From NCBI GenBank assembly GCA_016710095.1, contig JADJLL010000006.1, positions 1 through 64,000 on the forward strand: 64,000 bases of DNA. The letters run 5' to 3'. The translations under genes were made by a program, and so were the position numbers. Positions within the stretch are counted from its first letter, which is position 1, and each line of letters opens with the position of its first letter. The notes below the pieces were generated by a model. It made no database searches and was not told the DNA's origin. It was given only the letters and a program-made list of their open reading frames with translations. The DNA comes from Candidatus Eiseniibacteriota bacterium (GTDB lineage: Bacteria; Eisenbacteria; RBG-16-71-46). Below, piece by piece: positions 1 to 7,658 of this stretch.

Positions 1-276
1 TCGCACCTTCGCGAGCTTCAGCGCCGCCGGGAGCAACGCCGCGACGTCCGGGCGATCCAAGTCCGCGGGCTTCGCGAGCTCGACGTAGCGCACGGTCCTC
101 CCGCTGCCGGTCAGCAGTCCCTTCGGCGCCGTCTTCGCGAGCGCCGCGCCCTGCCCGAAGGACAGGCGCACCTCGTCCGGATACAGCCCGATCGAGCACA
201 GTCCTTCGTAGCCGTTCTCCGTCGCCGAGTACGTGATCAGCAGCACGCCCTGGTTCGCGTACACGTAAACGATCGT
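1..276 (-). pseudogene. second DUF1801 domain, cut off by an in-frame stop
   Basis: Read on the minus strand this stretch continues the frame of the gene at 277-816 straight past its TGA and runs off the window edge. It encodes a recognisable DUF1801 half-domain: TIVYVYANQGVLLITYS, then GLYPDEVRLSFGQGAAL and LLTGSGRTVRYVEL. Proteins with two DUF1801 domains in tandem are common, so the simplest reading is one two-domain protein split by a nonsense change or a nearby compensated indel. There is no start codon or ribosome site at the break, so this half is unlikely to be translated alone. Function of the family is unknown. Confidence 0.6.
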
Positions 277-816
277 TCAGCCCAGCAGCCGCGCGCAGCT
301 CTCACTGCGCCTTGCCCGAAACTTCGCGATCGCCGGCGAATACTTCGCGAGGTAGCTCGCCAGCTGCTTCTCGGCGTCGGGCGCCTGCGGCGCCTTCGCA
401 GGAGCCTTCGCCTTCGCGCCCGGCTTCGCCGCCTTCGCCGTCCCCTTCTTCGCCGCCGGATGCCCGAGCTCGACCGCCTGATCGAGCAGCGCCACGAGAT
501 CGCGCGCCACGATGTCGCGCGTCGTGCGCAGTTTCACGTGACGAATGTAGGCGCCGCTGCCCTCGAGCAGCTTCTTCGGGTCCTTCAGCTTCGAGCCCGC
601 CATGAACCCCAACTGCGTGTAGTCGGGCGCGGCGTACACGTAGACGATCGGCCACTTGCCGTCGACCCAGCAGCCGTTGCTGTACTTCACCGCTTCTTCC
701 AAAGACGGCGCGGCGCGCTTCACCAGCTTGCGCAGCGCGCGAATCACGGACTGGTTCGCTGCGGGCTGGTCCTTCAGGTACGCGTCGAAGCTCGGGTACG
801 ACTTCATGGCGCTCAT
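277..816 (-). CDS. DUF1801 domain protein (N-terminal part of a two-domain protein)
   Basis: A 179-residue product. Residues 4-115 match the DUF1801 (YdhG-like) pattern: YPSFDAYLKDQPAANQSVI, then VKYSNGCWVDGKWPIVYVYA, LGFMAGSKLKDPKKLLEGSG and YIRHVKLRT. Residues 118-145 are a Lys/Ala/Pro linker. The last 30 residues (EKQLASYLAKYSPAIAKFRA...) are the start of a second DUF1801 domain, whose remainder lies in the same frame beyond the stop. Codon use just before the stop (TTT, AGG, AGT) is unlike the rest, which suggests damage there. DUF1801 proteins are small cytoplasmic proteins with no established function. Confidence 0.8.
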   Translation of the reverse strand: MSAMKSYPSFDAYLKDQPAANQSVIRALRKLVKRAAPSLEEAVKYSNGCWVDGKWPIVYVYAAPDYTQLGFMAGSKLKDPKKLLEGSGAYIRHVKLRTTRDIVARDLVALLDQAVELGHPAAKKGTAKAAKPGAKAKAPAKAPQAPDAEKQLASYLAKYSPAIAKFRARRSESCARLLG

Positions 817-919
817 GACTCCCCAACACTCACGAGTACGTCGGCGGCCGATCGCGCCGCGGTCCTGCCGGCCCTCTCGCCCGAGTCGAGCGCGAGCGAA
901 TCCGGAGACCCTAGACGAC

Positions 920-955
920 GACGCCCGCGACTCGCTACGGCGAATCGCGGGCGTC
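920..955 (-). terminator. hairpin after the DUF1579-like gene
   Basis: Arms GACGCCCGCGA (920-930) and TCGCGGGCGTC (945-955) pair perfectly over 11 bp with a 14-base loop, 20 bases past the stop of the gene at 976-1612. The T-run is poor, so the terminator call is tentative. Confidence 0.45.
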
Positions 956-975
956 CGGGCCGTCGGCGGCGCACG

Positions 976-1612
976 TCACGCGCGTCGCCAGTCCATCCAC
1001 CAGTTCTCCTCCCACGTCGCGCCGCCGTCGTACGACACGCCCTGGTGCCAGCGGCAGGACTTCGGCGTGATCTCGTCCCACACGCCGCGCGCGACGATCG
1101 GGCGGCCGTCCTCGACGTCGTCCACGAGGAACGTTCCCACGCCGTGCTCGAAGCCGCCGGGCATGCCGGGCGTCGTGAGCACGCCGCTCTTCGCGTTCAC
1201 CCAGAAGTCGGACCAGAGCTGCTGCTCGACGTCGAGCAGTCGCAGTCCCATGCCGCTGAACCCGCGCGCGGGAATGCGCAACTCCTCCACGCTGCCGACG
1301 CCCTTCAGGATCGTCCAGCACGTCGCCTCGCCTTCGAACGTGATCCACTCGTTCGTCGCCTTGTTCTTCAGCTGCCGGTGATGAATGCGCCACTCGCCCG
1401 CGAGGAAGTCGAAGTCGCCCGGCTTGCCGACCGGGAAGCGACGCGGAGCGGAAGGCGCCGAAGGTGCGGCAGGCGAAGCAGGCGCGGGGCGGCAGCGCGG
1501 AAGACGCGAGGACGAACCGCTCGCCCTCCGTCGCCATCGCGAACGAACGCGGCAACAACCACTGACCCAGCGCGATCCCGGCGAACGAACGAAGTGCGGC
1601 CCTGCGGCTCAT
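976..1612 (-). CDS. exported DUF1579-like protein, frameshifted
   Basis: The C-terminal part contains GDFDFLAGEWRIHHRQLKN, EEL.I and a final SYDGGATWEENWWMDWRR, the pattern of DUF1579-like proteins (a predicted lipocalin-like barrel of unknown role). Upstream, in the neighbouring frame, an ATG at 1612 opens a twin-arginine-like signal (MSRRAALRSFAGIALGQWLL). The two frames join at about 1484-1487 if one C is removed from a CCCC run; the join then gives a continuous Pro/Ala linker (APASPAAPSAPSAP) leading into the domain. An alternative ATG lies 21 bases upstream. So this is a single exported protein of about 210 residues, broken either truly or by a sequencing error. Confidence 0.6.
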
Positions 1613-1788
1613 GGCTCCCGACTGGAACAGCATGCGAGCGATCCTCCCGAAGAGTGTCCCTGCGTGCGGCGAGAAGGCGGCGCACGCCGCCGTTCCGCGC
1701 GTCATGCTCGAGATGGTCCCTCGCCGAAGCCTTCGCGATGGGGCCAATGCGGCTCGAGCGATGGGACCTTTCGGAGCGCCCGGAACGC

Positions 1789-3321
1789 TCAGCGCGCCGC
1801 GGCGCGACGCCGGCGCGTGGCCGCGAGCAGCGCCGGCGCGAAACGCCGCGCCGCCGTCGCCAGGCGCTCGGGATCGGACGAGCCGTAGTTGAGCAGCAGG
1901 CCGCGCGGAGGCGTGCGCGCGATCGAGCAGCCCGACAGCGACGCCGCGGGAAGCCCCGCCGCGCGCGCGCGCCGTGCGAGCGCCACGTCGTCCACGTCGT
2001 CCGCGACGCGCACGGTCAGGTGCAGCCCCGTGTTCGACGGCCCGAGCTGAACGCCGCTCCCCCATTCGCGCTCGATGCCCTCGACCAGCCGGTCGCGACA
2101 GCGCCCGTAGAACTGCCGCGCCTGTCGCAGGTAGCTCGCGAACTGCCCGCTCGAAATGAACTCGGCGAGCACCGACTGCAGCAGCGGCGAACAGCTGCCG
2201 CTCGTCACTCGGCGCGCCGCGGCGAACGGCTCGAGCCACGGCTCGGGCAGCACGAGGTACGCGAGGCGCAGCCCCGGGAACAGCACCTTGTTGAACGTGC
2301 CCACGTAGAGCACGCGATCGCCGCCGGGCAGCGACTGCAGCGCCGCGAGCGGCTGGCCGCCGAAGCGGAACTCGCTGTCGTAGTCGTCCTCGATCACGAC
2401 GGCGTCCTGCGCGGCCGCCCAGCGCAGCAGGGCCATGCGCCGCGCGAGGCTCATGGTCGCGCCGAGCGGGAACTGGTGCGACGGCGTCACGTAGACGAGG
2501 CGCGCGCCGGAGCGCGGCAGATCGCGCGTGACGATGCCCTCGTCGTCGACCGCCACCGTGCGCAGTTGCGCGCCCGCGCTGACGAACGCCGAGCGCGCGC
2601 CGGAATAACCCGGATCCTCGACGAGCGCCGTGTCGCCGGGATCGAGCACGAGCCGCGCGGCGAGGTCGAGCGCTTCCTGCGAGCTGCCGACGATCAGCAC
2701 CTGGTCGCTCGAGCAACGCAGGCCGCGCGTGAGCGAGGCGTGCTCGGCGATCGCGGTGCGGAGTTCCTCGAGTCCGCGCGCGTCGGCCGGCACGAGCAGA
2801 TCCGCGCCCGCGCGACGTGCGCGCCGCGCGAGCATGCGGTTCCACGCCTGCAGCGGGAAGCGCGTGACGTTCGTCGCGCACGGACCGAACTCGGGATCGC
2901 GCGCCCACTCGCGCCGGCCGAGCCGCAGGATGTCTTCGCCGCGCGCCGAGAGCGACGCGCGCCCGGCGAGCCGGATCGCGCCACGCGCGGCCGGCGCGCG
3001 CCGGGCGGCGTCGGCGAACGGCGCCACCTCGCGCGCGGACGACGACACGACACTGCCCGCGCCCACGCGGCGCTCGACGAAGCCCTCGGTCACGAGCTGC
3101 GCGATCGCCGCCTCGACCGTGTTGCGCGAGACGCGCAGGTCCGCCGCGAACGTGCGCGCCGCAGGCAGACGCGCGCCCGGCGGCAGGTGTCCCGACAGGA
3201 TGTGCGCGCGCAGCTGGCGGTACAGCCGCCGGTACAGCGGCACGCCGTCCTCGCCGGGCGCGGCGAGCAACCGGATCTCGCGCGCGAGCGCGCCTGCGGA
3301 AGTGAGTGCGGGACGAGTCAT
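1789..3321 (-). CDS. MocR/PdxR-type transcriptional regulator (GntR + aminotransferase)
   Basis: A 510-residue protein. Residues 20-90 are a GntR winged helix (YRRLYRQLRAHILSGHLPPG, LPAARTFAADLRVSRNTVE). Residues 120-500 are a class-I aminotransferase-like domain, with EDDYDSEFRFGGQPL and GTFNKVLFPGLRLAYLVLP. The Lys of that last motif is the expected pyridoxal phosphate attachment residue. MocR proteins are cytoplasmic regulators that sense PLP or amino-compounds; PdxR members control vitamin B6 synthesis. No B6 gene is adjacent, so the target is unknown. It is separated from deoD by a strong terminator and has its own ATG start. Confidence 0.88.
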   Translation of the reverse strand: MTRPALTSAGALAREIRLLAAPGEDGVPLYRRLYRQLRAHILSGHLPPGARLPAARTFAADLRVSRNTVEAAIAQLVTEGFVERRVGAGSVVSSSAREVAPFADAARRAPAARGAIRLAGRASLSARGEDILRLGRREWARDPEFGPCATNVTRFPLQAWNRMLARRARRAGADLLVPADARGLEELRTAIAEHASLTRGLRCSSDQVLIVGSSQEALDLAARLVLDPGDTALVEDPGYSGARSAFVSAGAQLRTVAVDDEGIVTRDLPRSGARLVYVTPSHQFPLGATMSLARRMALLRWAAAQDAVVIEDDYDSEFRFGGQPLAALQSLPGGDRVLYVGTFNKVLFPGLRLAYLVLPEPWLEPFAAARRVTSGSCSPLLQSVLAEFISSGQFASYLRQARQFYGRCRDRLVEGIEREWGSGVQLGPSNTGLHLTVRVADDVDDVALARRARAAGLPAASLSGCSIARTPPRGLLLNYGSSDPERLATAARRFAPALLAATRRRRAAAR

Positions 3322-3430
3322 CGTGCGCGAAAGCCTACCAGCCCGATGGCCCCACGGCAGTGCCATTCTCGCGCATACGCATGGTGCCAATCCGGAGAGC
3401 CCTTCCGGACCGCGCCGCCCCGAAACGAAA

Positions 3431-3461
3431 CCGCGCTCCGGGCGCGAAGCCCGGAGCGCGG
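3431..3461 (-). terminator. rho-independent terminator of deoD
   Basis: Perfect 12-bp stem (CCGCGCTCCGGG, loop of 7, CCCGGAGCGCGG). On the minus strand it is followed by TTTCGTTTCG, 25 bases after the deoD stop. Confidence 0.8.
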
Positions 3462-3485
3462 TCGTCGAAAGCGGAAGCGCGAGCG

Positions 3486-4193
3486 TTACGCCGTCGCCGC
3501 TCCCAGCGCGATCTTGATCATCGAGTCGAACGTCGTGCGACGCTCGTCGGGCGACAGGTGCTCGCCGCGGCGGATGTGGTCGCTCACGGTGAGCAGCGTG
3601 AGCGCCTTCGCGCCGAACTCCGCCGCCAGGCCGTAGAGCCCCGCGGCCTCCATCTCGACGCCGAGCACGTTGAGTTTCTCGCACAGGTCGAACACCTGCG
3701 GCTGCGGCGAATAGAAGAGGTCGGTCGAGAACACGTTGCCCACGCGCACGGGGAGCTTCAGCGCGCGCGCCGCGTTGACGGCCTTCTCGAGCAGCTCCCA
3801 GTTCGCGATCGCCGCGAAATCGTGATCCATGAAGCGCATGCGGTTGACCTTCGAGTCCGTCGAGGCGCCCGAGGCGACGATCACGTCGCCGAGCTTCACG
3901 TCGGCCGCGAGCGCGCCGCACGATCCCACGCGGATCAGCTTCTTCACGCCGTAGTCCTTGATCAGCTCGGTCGCGTAGATCGACACCGACGGAATGCCCA
4001 TGCCGTGCGCCATCACCGAAACCCGATGGCCTTCGTACGTGCCCGTGTAGCCGAACACGTTGCGGACGTCGGTGACGAGCTTGGGGTCCTTCAGGAACGT
4101 CTCGGCGATGTGCTTCGCGCGAAGCGGGTCGCCGGGCATGAGGACGACTTCGGCGAAGTCCCCGTTCTGGGCGCTGATGTGCGGAGTCGGCAT
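3486..4193 (-). CDS. deoD: purine-nucleoside phosphorylase, DeoD type
   Basis: A 235-residue protein, close to the 239 residues of E. coli DeoD. It reversibly phosphorolyses purine (deoxy)nucleosides to the base and (deoxy)ribose-1-phosphate in salvage. Recognisable family segments: MPTPHISAQNGDFAEVVLMPGDPLRAKHIAE at the start (phosphate-binding Gly and Arg), YATELIKDYGVKKLIRVGSCG, GVEMEAAGLYGLA (ribose/base-binding Met-Glu) and TVSDHI (catalytic Asp). ATG at 4193 gives the family's usual N-terminus. It appears to be monocistronic, ended by the hairpin at 3431-3461. A deoxynucleoside kinase elsewhere in the window (56.3 kb) is another salvage enzyme. Confidence 0.95.
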   Translation of the reverse strand: MPTPHISAQNGDFAEVVLMPGDPLRAKHIAETFLKDPKLVTDVRNVFGYTGTYEGHRVSVMAHGMGIPSVSIYATELIKDYGVKKLIRVGSCGALAADVKLGDVIVASGASTDSKVNRMRFMDHDFAAIANWELLEKAVNAARALKLPVRVGNVFSTDLFYSPQPQVFDLCEKLNVLGVEMEAAGLYGLAAEFGAKALTLLTVSDHIRRGEHLSPDERRTTFDSMIKIALGAATA

Positions 4194-4388
4194 GTCTTCT
4201 CGGATCTCGAATGCGCCATCGGGCGCATCGGGCAGCGCCCCCTCCCCGCGCGCTTCGCGGGGGACGGCGTCTACGTCGGTAGCGGCCCGGAAGCCTACAG
4301 GAAGAACCGGCAAGGGCGCACGTGGAGCGGCGGGGCGATTCCTCGAGAACCCTTGCCCGGCCGGGCCGTGACGAGGCATCCTGTGGGC

Positions 4389-4434
4389 GCACGAAGGTCC
4401 CCGAAACCGCCGCGAGCTTCGGGGACCTTCGTGC
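4389..4434. other. 17-bp perfect inverted repeat
   Basis: Arms GCACGAAGGTCCCCGAA (4389-4405) and TTCGGGGACCTTCGTGC (4418-4434) are perfectly complementary around a 12-base loop. The repeat lies in the 308-base gap between deoD (start 4193) and the toxin gene (start 4502), just upstream of the toxin-antitoxin promoter. It lacks a T-run on either side. It could be a terminator for an unseen transcript, a regulator-binding palindrome or a small mobile palindromic repeat. The rest of this gap holds nothing else I can identify. Confidence 0.6.
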
Positions 4435-4453
4435 ATTCGACGCGAGTTCGTCC

Positions 4454-4482
4454 TTCGGACACTTTCGCAAGATTGCTAAACT
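4454..4482 (+). promoter_or_regulatory. putative promoter of the toxin-antitoxin pair
   Basis: Extended -10 TGC-TAAACT (4474-4482) with a weak -35 (TTCGGA, 4454-4459) 17 bases upstream, 20 bases before the toxin ATG. Confidence 0.4.
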
Positions 4483-4501
4483 CGCCCCCGACGAGGAACC
4501 C

Positions 4502-4871
4502 ATGGTTCCCGTCGTGTTGTTCCGGGAGAAGTCGGGCCGGGTGCCCTACCTGGAGTGGGTGGACACGCTTCCGGCCGAGGTTCGCCTGCTTTGCCGCGCC
4601 CGCCTCCACCAGCTTTCGCTCGACGGCCACGCGCTTCGACGGCCGATCGCGGACGACCTGCGAAACGGCATCCACGAGCTGCGACTTCATCGCGGGCGTC
4701 GGCAGTACCGCATCCTCTACTTCTTCCATGGCAGGGGAGGCAGTCGTCGTCTCTCACGGCATCCAGAAGTTCGAGCAGCCGTGCCGCCGACCGAAATCGA
4801 GCGGAGCCATTCGTCGCCTGTGGGAGTTCGCCGCCGATCCGACGGGCCGCACTCACGAGGAGCTTCCATGA
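4502..4871 (+). CDS. RelE/HigB-type (phage Gp49-like) toxin, frameshifted
   Basis: The first 79 codons read VVLFREKSGRVPYLEWVDTL ... LRNGIHELRLHRGRRQYRILYFFHGRG. This is the Gp49-like HigB pattern, a ribosome-dependent mRNA interferase fold with its basic RxxYRILYFF core. The rest of the family pattern is present but spread over frames: EAVVVSHGIQKFEQ, then AVPPTEIER, then AIRRLWEFAADPTGRTHEELP. Three single-base indels, near 4733, 4783 and 4805, reconcile them (about 122 residues). The last frame ends in TGA overlapping the antitoxin ATG (ATGA), the normal toxin-antitoxin junction, so the gene was certainly one frame originally. As written the toxin is inactive or fused; errors in the assembly are an alternative. 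Confidence 0.7.
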
Positions 4872-5203
4872 GCACCAAGAAGCGCAAAGGCACGACCGAC
4901 GCCCTCGAGATCATGGACCGCCGGTACTTCTCCGAGGTGCCGGACTTCAAGGAGAAGCTCGAGGACGCCGTGCTCAACATGAGCATCGCCACCGAGGTCT
5001 ACGAACTCCGCACCCGCGCCAAGCTCACGCAGAAGCAGCTCGCAGAGCGCGTCGGCACGACCCACACGGTGATCTCGCGTCTCGAGGACGCCGACTATCG
5101 TGGGCACTCGCTCAAGATGCTCCAGCGCATCGTGAAGGCGATGGGCTGCCGCATGGAGATCCACATCATCGGCCACAGGCGCCGCCGCCGAATCCCGGCG
5201 TAA
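4868..5203 (+). CDS. HigA-type antitoxin, XRE-family HTH
   Basis: 111 residues, intact. Residues 45-100 are a Cro/CI helix-turn-helix: VYELRTRAKLTQKQLAERVG with TTHTVISRLEDADYRGHSLK. The N-terminus (MDRRYFSEVPDFKEKLEDA) and the order toxin first, antitoxin second with an ATGA overlap are typical of HigBA-like modules. The protein should neutralise the upstream toxin and repress the shared promoter at 4454-4482. The C-terminal tail is Arg-rich. The antitoxin is intact while the toxin is broken, the harmless direction of decay. Confidence 0.85.
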   Translation: MSTKKRKGTTDALEIMDRRYFSEVPDFKEKLEDAVLNMSIATEVYELRTRAKLTQKQLAERVGTTHTVISRLEDADYRGHSLKMLQRIVKAMGCRMEIHIIGHRRRRRIPA

Positions 5204-5221
5204 CGCCCCCCGCACCCGCCC

Positions 5222-6037
5222 CTACTTCTTCCGCGCCACGATCTCCAGCACCGCCGGGGTCAGCAGGAACGCGCCCTTCGTGCGCTCGGCTTCGGCGAAC
5301 GCCGCGCGCATCTCGGCCGCACGTTCCTCGCTCACGCGGCCCAGGTCCACGAGCCGCTGCAGCCCGATCGCGACGAACGCGCGCGGCCACTCCCACCACC
5401 ACTCGCCGGGACGCGCGACTTCGCAGATCACGCGCTCCGAGACGAGCTCGCAGCCCAGCTCGGGCAGCCAGCGGCCGAGGTCGAGCGCGATGTCGGGCTC
5501 GCCGCCGTTCTCGCGCCACGACGACATGACTTCCGTGACGAACGACTCGAACGCCTCGCTGCGCGGCGACAGCCGCCACGTGCGGTAGTCCACGTACTCG
5601 TGCACGACGAACGTGCCGCCGCTCTTGAGCGAGCCGATCGTGCGCTCGAGCAGCAGCCGCGGCTCGCGCACGAACGCGAACACCCAGCGCGCCCACGCGC
5701 CGTCGGCCTGCACGTCGGGCAGGCCCTGCTCGTCGAGGTCGCGCTCGTGCGTCTCGATGTTCGCGAGCCCGCGCGCCGATGCGCCGGCCTCGAGCGCGTC
5801 GAGGAAGCGCCGCGAGCGGTCCACCGCGACCACGCGGCCGCGCTCGCGCGCGATCTGCGCGAGGTCGAACGACGCCCAGCCCGGGCCGCAGCCGACGTCG
5901 AGCAGCGTCTGCCCGGCGGTGAAGCCGGCGCGCGTCCACGCGGCGGTGCAGTGCGGGCGCCACACGGCGTGCTGCAGGCCGAGGCGGTTGAGTTCGTCGT
6001 CGTGCGTGCCCAGCACGTAGTCGCGTTCGTTCGACAC
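5222..6037 (-). CDS. class I SAM-dependent methyltransferase
   Basis: A 271-residue cytoplasmic protein of the Methyltransf_11/25 type. The SAM-binding motif I LLDVGCGPGWASFDLA lies near residue 50, an acidic motif II (VVAVDRS) follows, and GGTFVVHEYVDYRTW fits motif III. Substrate is not predictable. I chose GTG at 6037 because a GGAGGA ribosome site sits 5 bases upstream; an ATG at 6100 would add 21 residues without such a site. It is a single gene, not obviously linked to the nitrite operon upstream of it on the same strand. Confidence 0.82.
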   Translation of the reverse strand: MSNERDYVLGTHDDELNRLGLQHAVWRPHCTAAWTRAGFTAGQTLLDVGCGPGWASFDLAQIARERGRVVAVDRSRRFLDALEAGASARGLANIETHERDLDEQGLPDVQADGAWARWVFAFVREPRLLLERTIGSLKSGGTFVVHEYVDYRTWRLSPRSEAFESFVTEVMSSWRENGGEPDIALDLGRWLPELGCELVSERVICEVARPGEWWWEWPRAFVAIGLQRLVDLGRVSEERAAEMRAAFAEAERTKGAFLLTPAVLEIVARKK

Positions 6038-6130
6038 GGGTTCCTCCGGAAGATCGCCGTCGTTCGTGTTCCAGACGCGCGGCAAGGTAACACCGCGCAC
6101 GGCGGGAACGACGGCGGTTTCCGGAAGCGG

Positions 6131-6776
6131 CTATTCGACCGCCCGAACCGCCGCGACGAGCGCGGCACGATCGTCCGCCGCCCCCACCTGGCGGTGGCGC
6201 ACGACGCCCTTCGCGTCGCAGATCGCGATCACCGCCGTGTGCGCGATCTCCATTTCAGCGTCCGGCCGGAAGCGCACGTCGAGCACCGCCGCGAGCGTGC
6301 GCATGTCGTCGGGCGACGACGCCATGAGCGTCCAGCGCGTCGTGTCGAGATCGTGCGCCGCCGCGAACGCGCGCAGCGCTTCGGGCGTGTCGCGCTCGGG
6401 ATCGAGCGAGAAGAGCAGGAAGCGCGTGGACGTGCCCGCGGTCGTGCGCAGCGCGTCGTCGAGCGCCTTCAGGTCGGCCGCCGTGCGCGGGCAGACGGAC
6501 TTGCAGTTCGTGTAGATCATGCTCGCCACGAACGGCTGCCCCCGCGAAGTCGCGCAGGTGCCGCGTGCGGCCGTTCTGGTCGGTGAGCGGGAACTGCATT
6601 TCGAACAGCGACGCGCCGCCGGCCTCTCCGGCGCCGGAGGCGCCGGAACTCTCGACGCCCGCGGCACTGGCCGACGCTCGCTCGCTTCGTTTCGTGCACG
6701 CGCCCGCGGACAGGCCCATCAGCGCCACGGCCACCAGCAGCGCGGCCGCGCGCGACATCGCGAAGAGTTTCCTCAT
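6131..6776 (-). CDS. SCO1/SenC-family copper chaperone, frameshifted
   Basis: Membrane-anchored thioredoxin-fold protein that carries copper to cuproenzymes. The N-terminus (MRKLFAMSRAAALLVAVALM, then a Cys) is a lipoprotein-like export signal. The copper-binding CxxxC is in NCKSVCPRTAADLKALD and the distal His ligand in MEIAHTAVI. The two halves lie in different frames, which join as RHLRDFAGQPFVASMIY if one base is removed from the run of five C at 6539-6543 (plus strand). Its ATG overlaps the stop of nirV (ATGA), so it is the third gene of the nirK operon. Delivery of copper to NirK is a reasonable inference. Confidence 0.78.
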
Positions 6777-7633
6777 GGCTTCTTCCCTTTCGGCGCGGCC
6801 ACGTCGCGGGCCGCGCGGAATCCCAGGTTGGCGGTCGTGTAGCGCGCCTGCAGGCTCGCGCGGAACGCGTAGCGCATGAACGCCGCGTAGTCGCCGAAGT
6901 CGCCCGCATTGCTCGCGCCCGCGCCGCAATACAGCCCGCGCTCGAGCGACGCATCGCCGCGCGACTCGCCGGAGACGAGGGCGCTGTTGAAGTCGAGCGT
7001 CCACTCCCACACGAGTCCGTGCAGGTCCCACACGCCCCACGCGTTGCGGAACGTGCTCTCGACGCGCGGGTGCACGTCGGGCGTCGGGTGCGAATAGAAC
7101 TTGCGGATGCGGTCGAGGAACTCCGGATCGCGCGACGCATCGCGCCGCGTTTCGTCCGCCGTCGCCGCGCGCTCCCACTCGGCCACCGTCGGCAGCCGCC
7201 CGCCGCGGGCCTCGCAATACGCGCGCGCCGCGAACCACGACACCTCGACGACCGGCGCGTCGAGCGGTGCGCGCGGGCCGGGCTCAAGATCGCCCGCCCA
7301 GCGCTTGAGGTAGCTCTCGTCCGCCCACAGGCGCGAAACGCGCGAGCGCCGCCACTCCGGGTGCTCGCGCACGAACGCGAGGTACTCGCCGTTCGTCACC
7401 GCGTGCACGCCGACCTCGAAGGCCGCCACATGCACGGGCACGACGCGACGGAGGATGGTGTCGCGGTTCGCGCCCGGCACGGGCTGGCGATAGAGCGGCC
7501 GGTACTCACCGGCGGCGATGCGCGCCATCCCGGCAGCACCCGCCACGGCGGCACCGGCCGCGTGCACGCACACGAGCCCGAAAACGGCCACGGCGAGGGC
7601 GCCCACAACCGCCCTCGCGCGCATGGCCTTCAT
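6773..7633 (-). CDS. nirV: NirV-like protein, formylglycine-generating-enzyme (SUMF1) fold
   Basis: 286 residues with an N-terminal signal segment (VVGALAVAVFGLVCVHAAGA), so exported. The FGE-sulfatase fold is shown by VHAVTNGEYLAFV, APVVEVSWFAARAYCEARGG, RLPTVAEWERAA and the closing NLGFRAARD. It lacks the usual catalytic CxxxC of true formylglycine-generating enzymes, as is typical of NirV proteins encoded beside nirK, whose role is not settled. A good ribosome site (GGGAG) precedes ATG 7633. It lies 25 bases after nirK and overlaps the SCO1 gene by four bases. Confidence 0.8.
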   Translation of the reverse strand: MKAMRARAVVGALAVAVFGLVCVHAAGAAVAGAAGMARIAAGEYRPLYRQPVPGANRDTILRRVVPVHVAAFEVGVHAVTNGEYLAFVREHPEWRRSRVSRLWADESYLKRWAGDLEPGPRAPLDAPVVEVSWFAARAYCEARGGRLPTVAEWERAATADETRRDASRDPEFLDRIRKFYSHPTPDVHPRVESTFRNAWGVWDLHGLVWEWTLDFNSALVSGESRGDASLERGLYCGAGASNAGDFGDYAAFMRYAFRASLQARYTTANLGFRAARDVAAPKGKKP

Positions 7634-7658
7634 CGGGCTCTCCCTCCCCTGCGATTCA

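Noticed and set aside
277..279. TGA in the DUF1801 gene as a selenocysteine codon
   Set aside because: The family has no selenoprotein members, and I saw no SECIS-like hairpin right after the codon or selenium genes nearby.
460..3636. A 1058-codon open frame on the plus strand
   Set aside because: Antisense shadow of the DUF1801, DUF1579-like and MocR genes; no start site or family motif.
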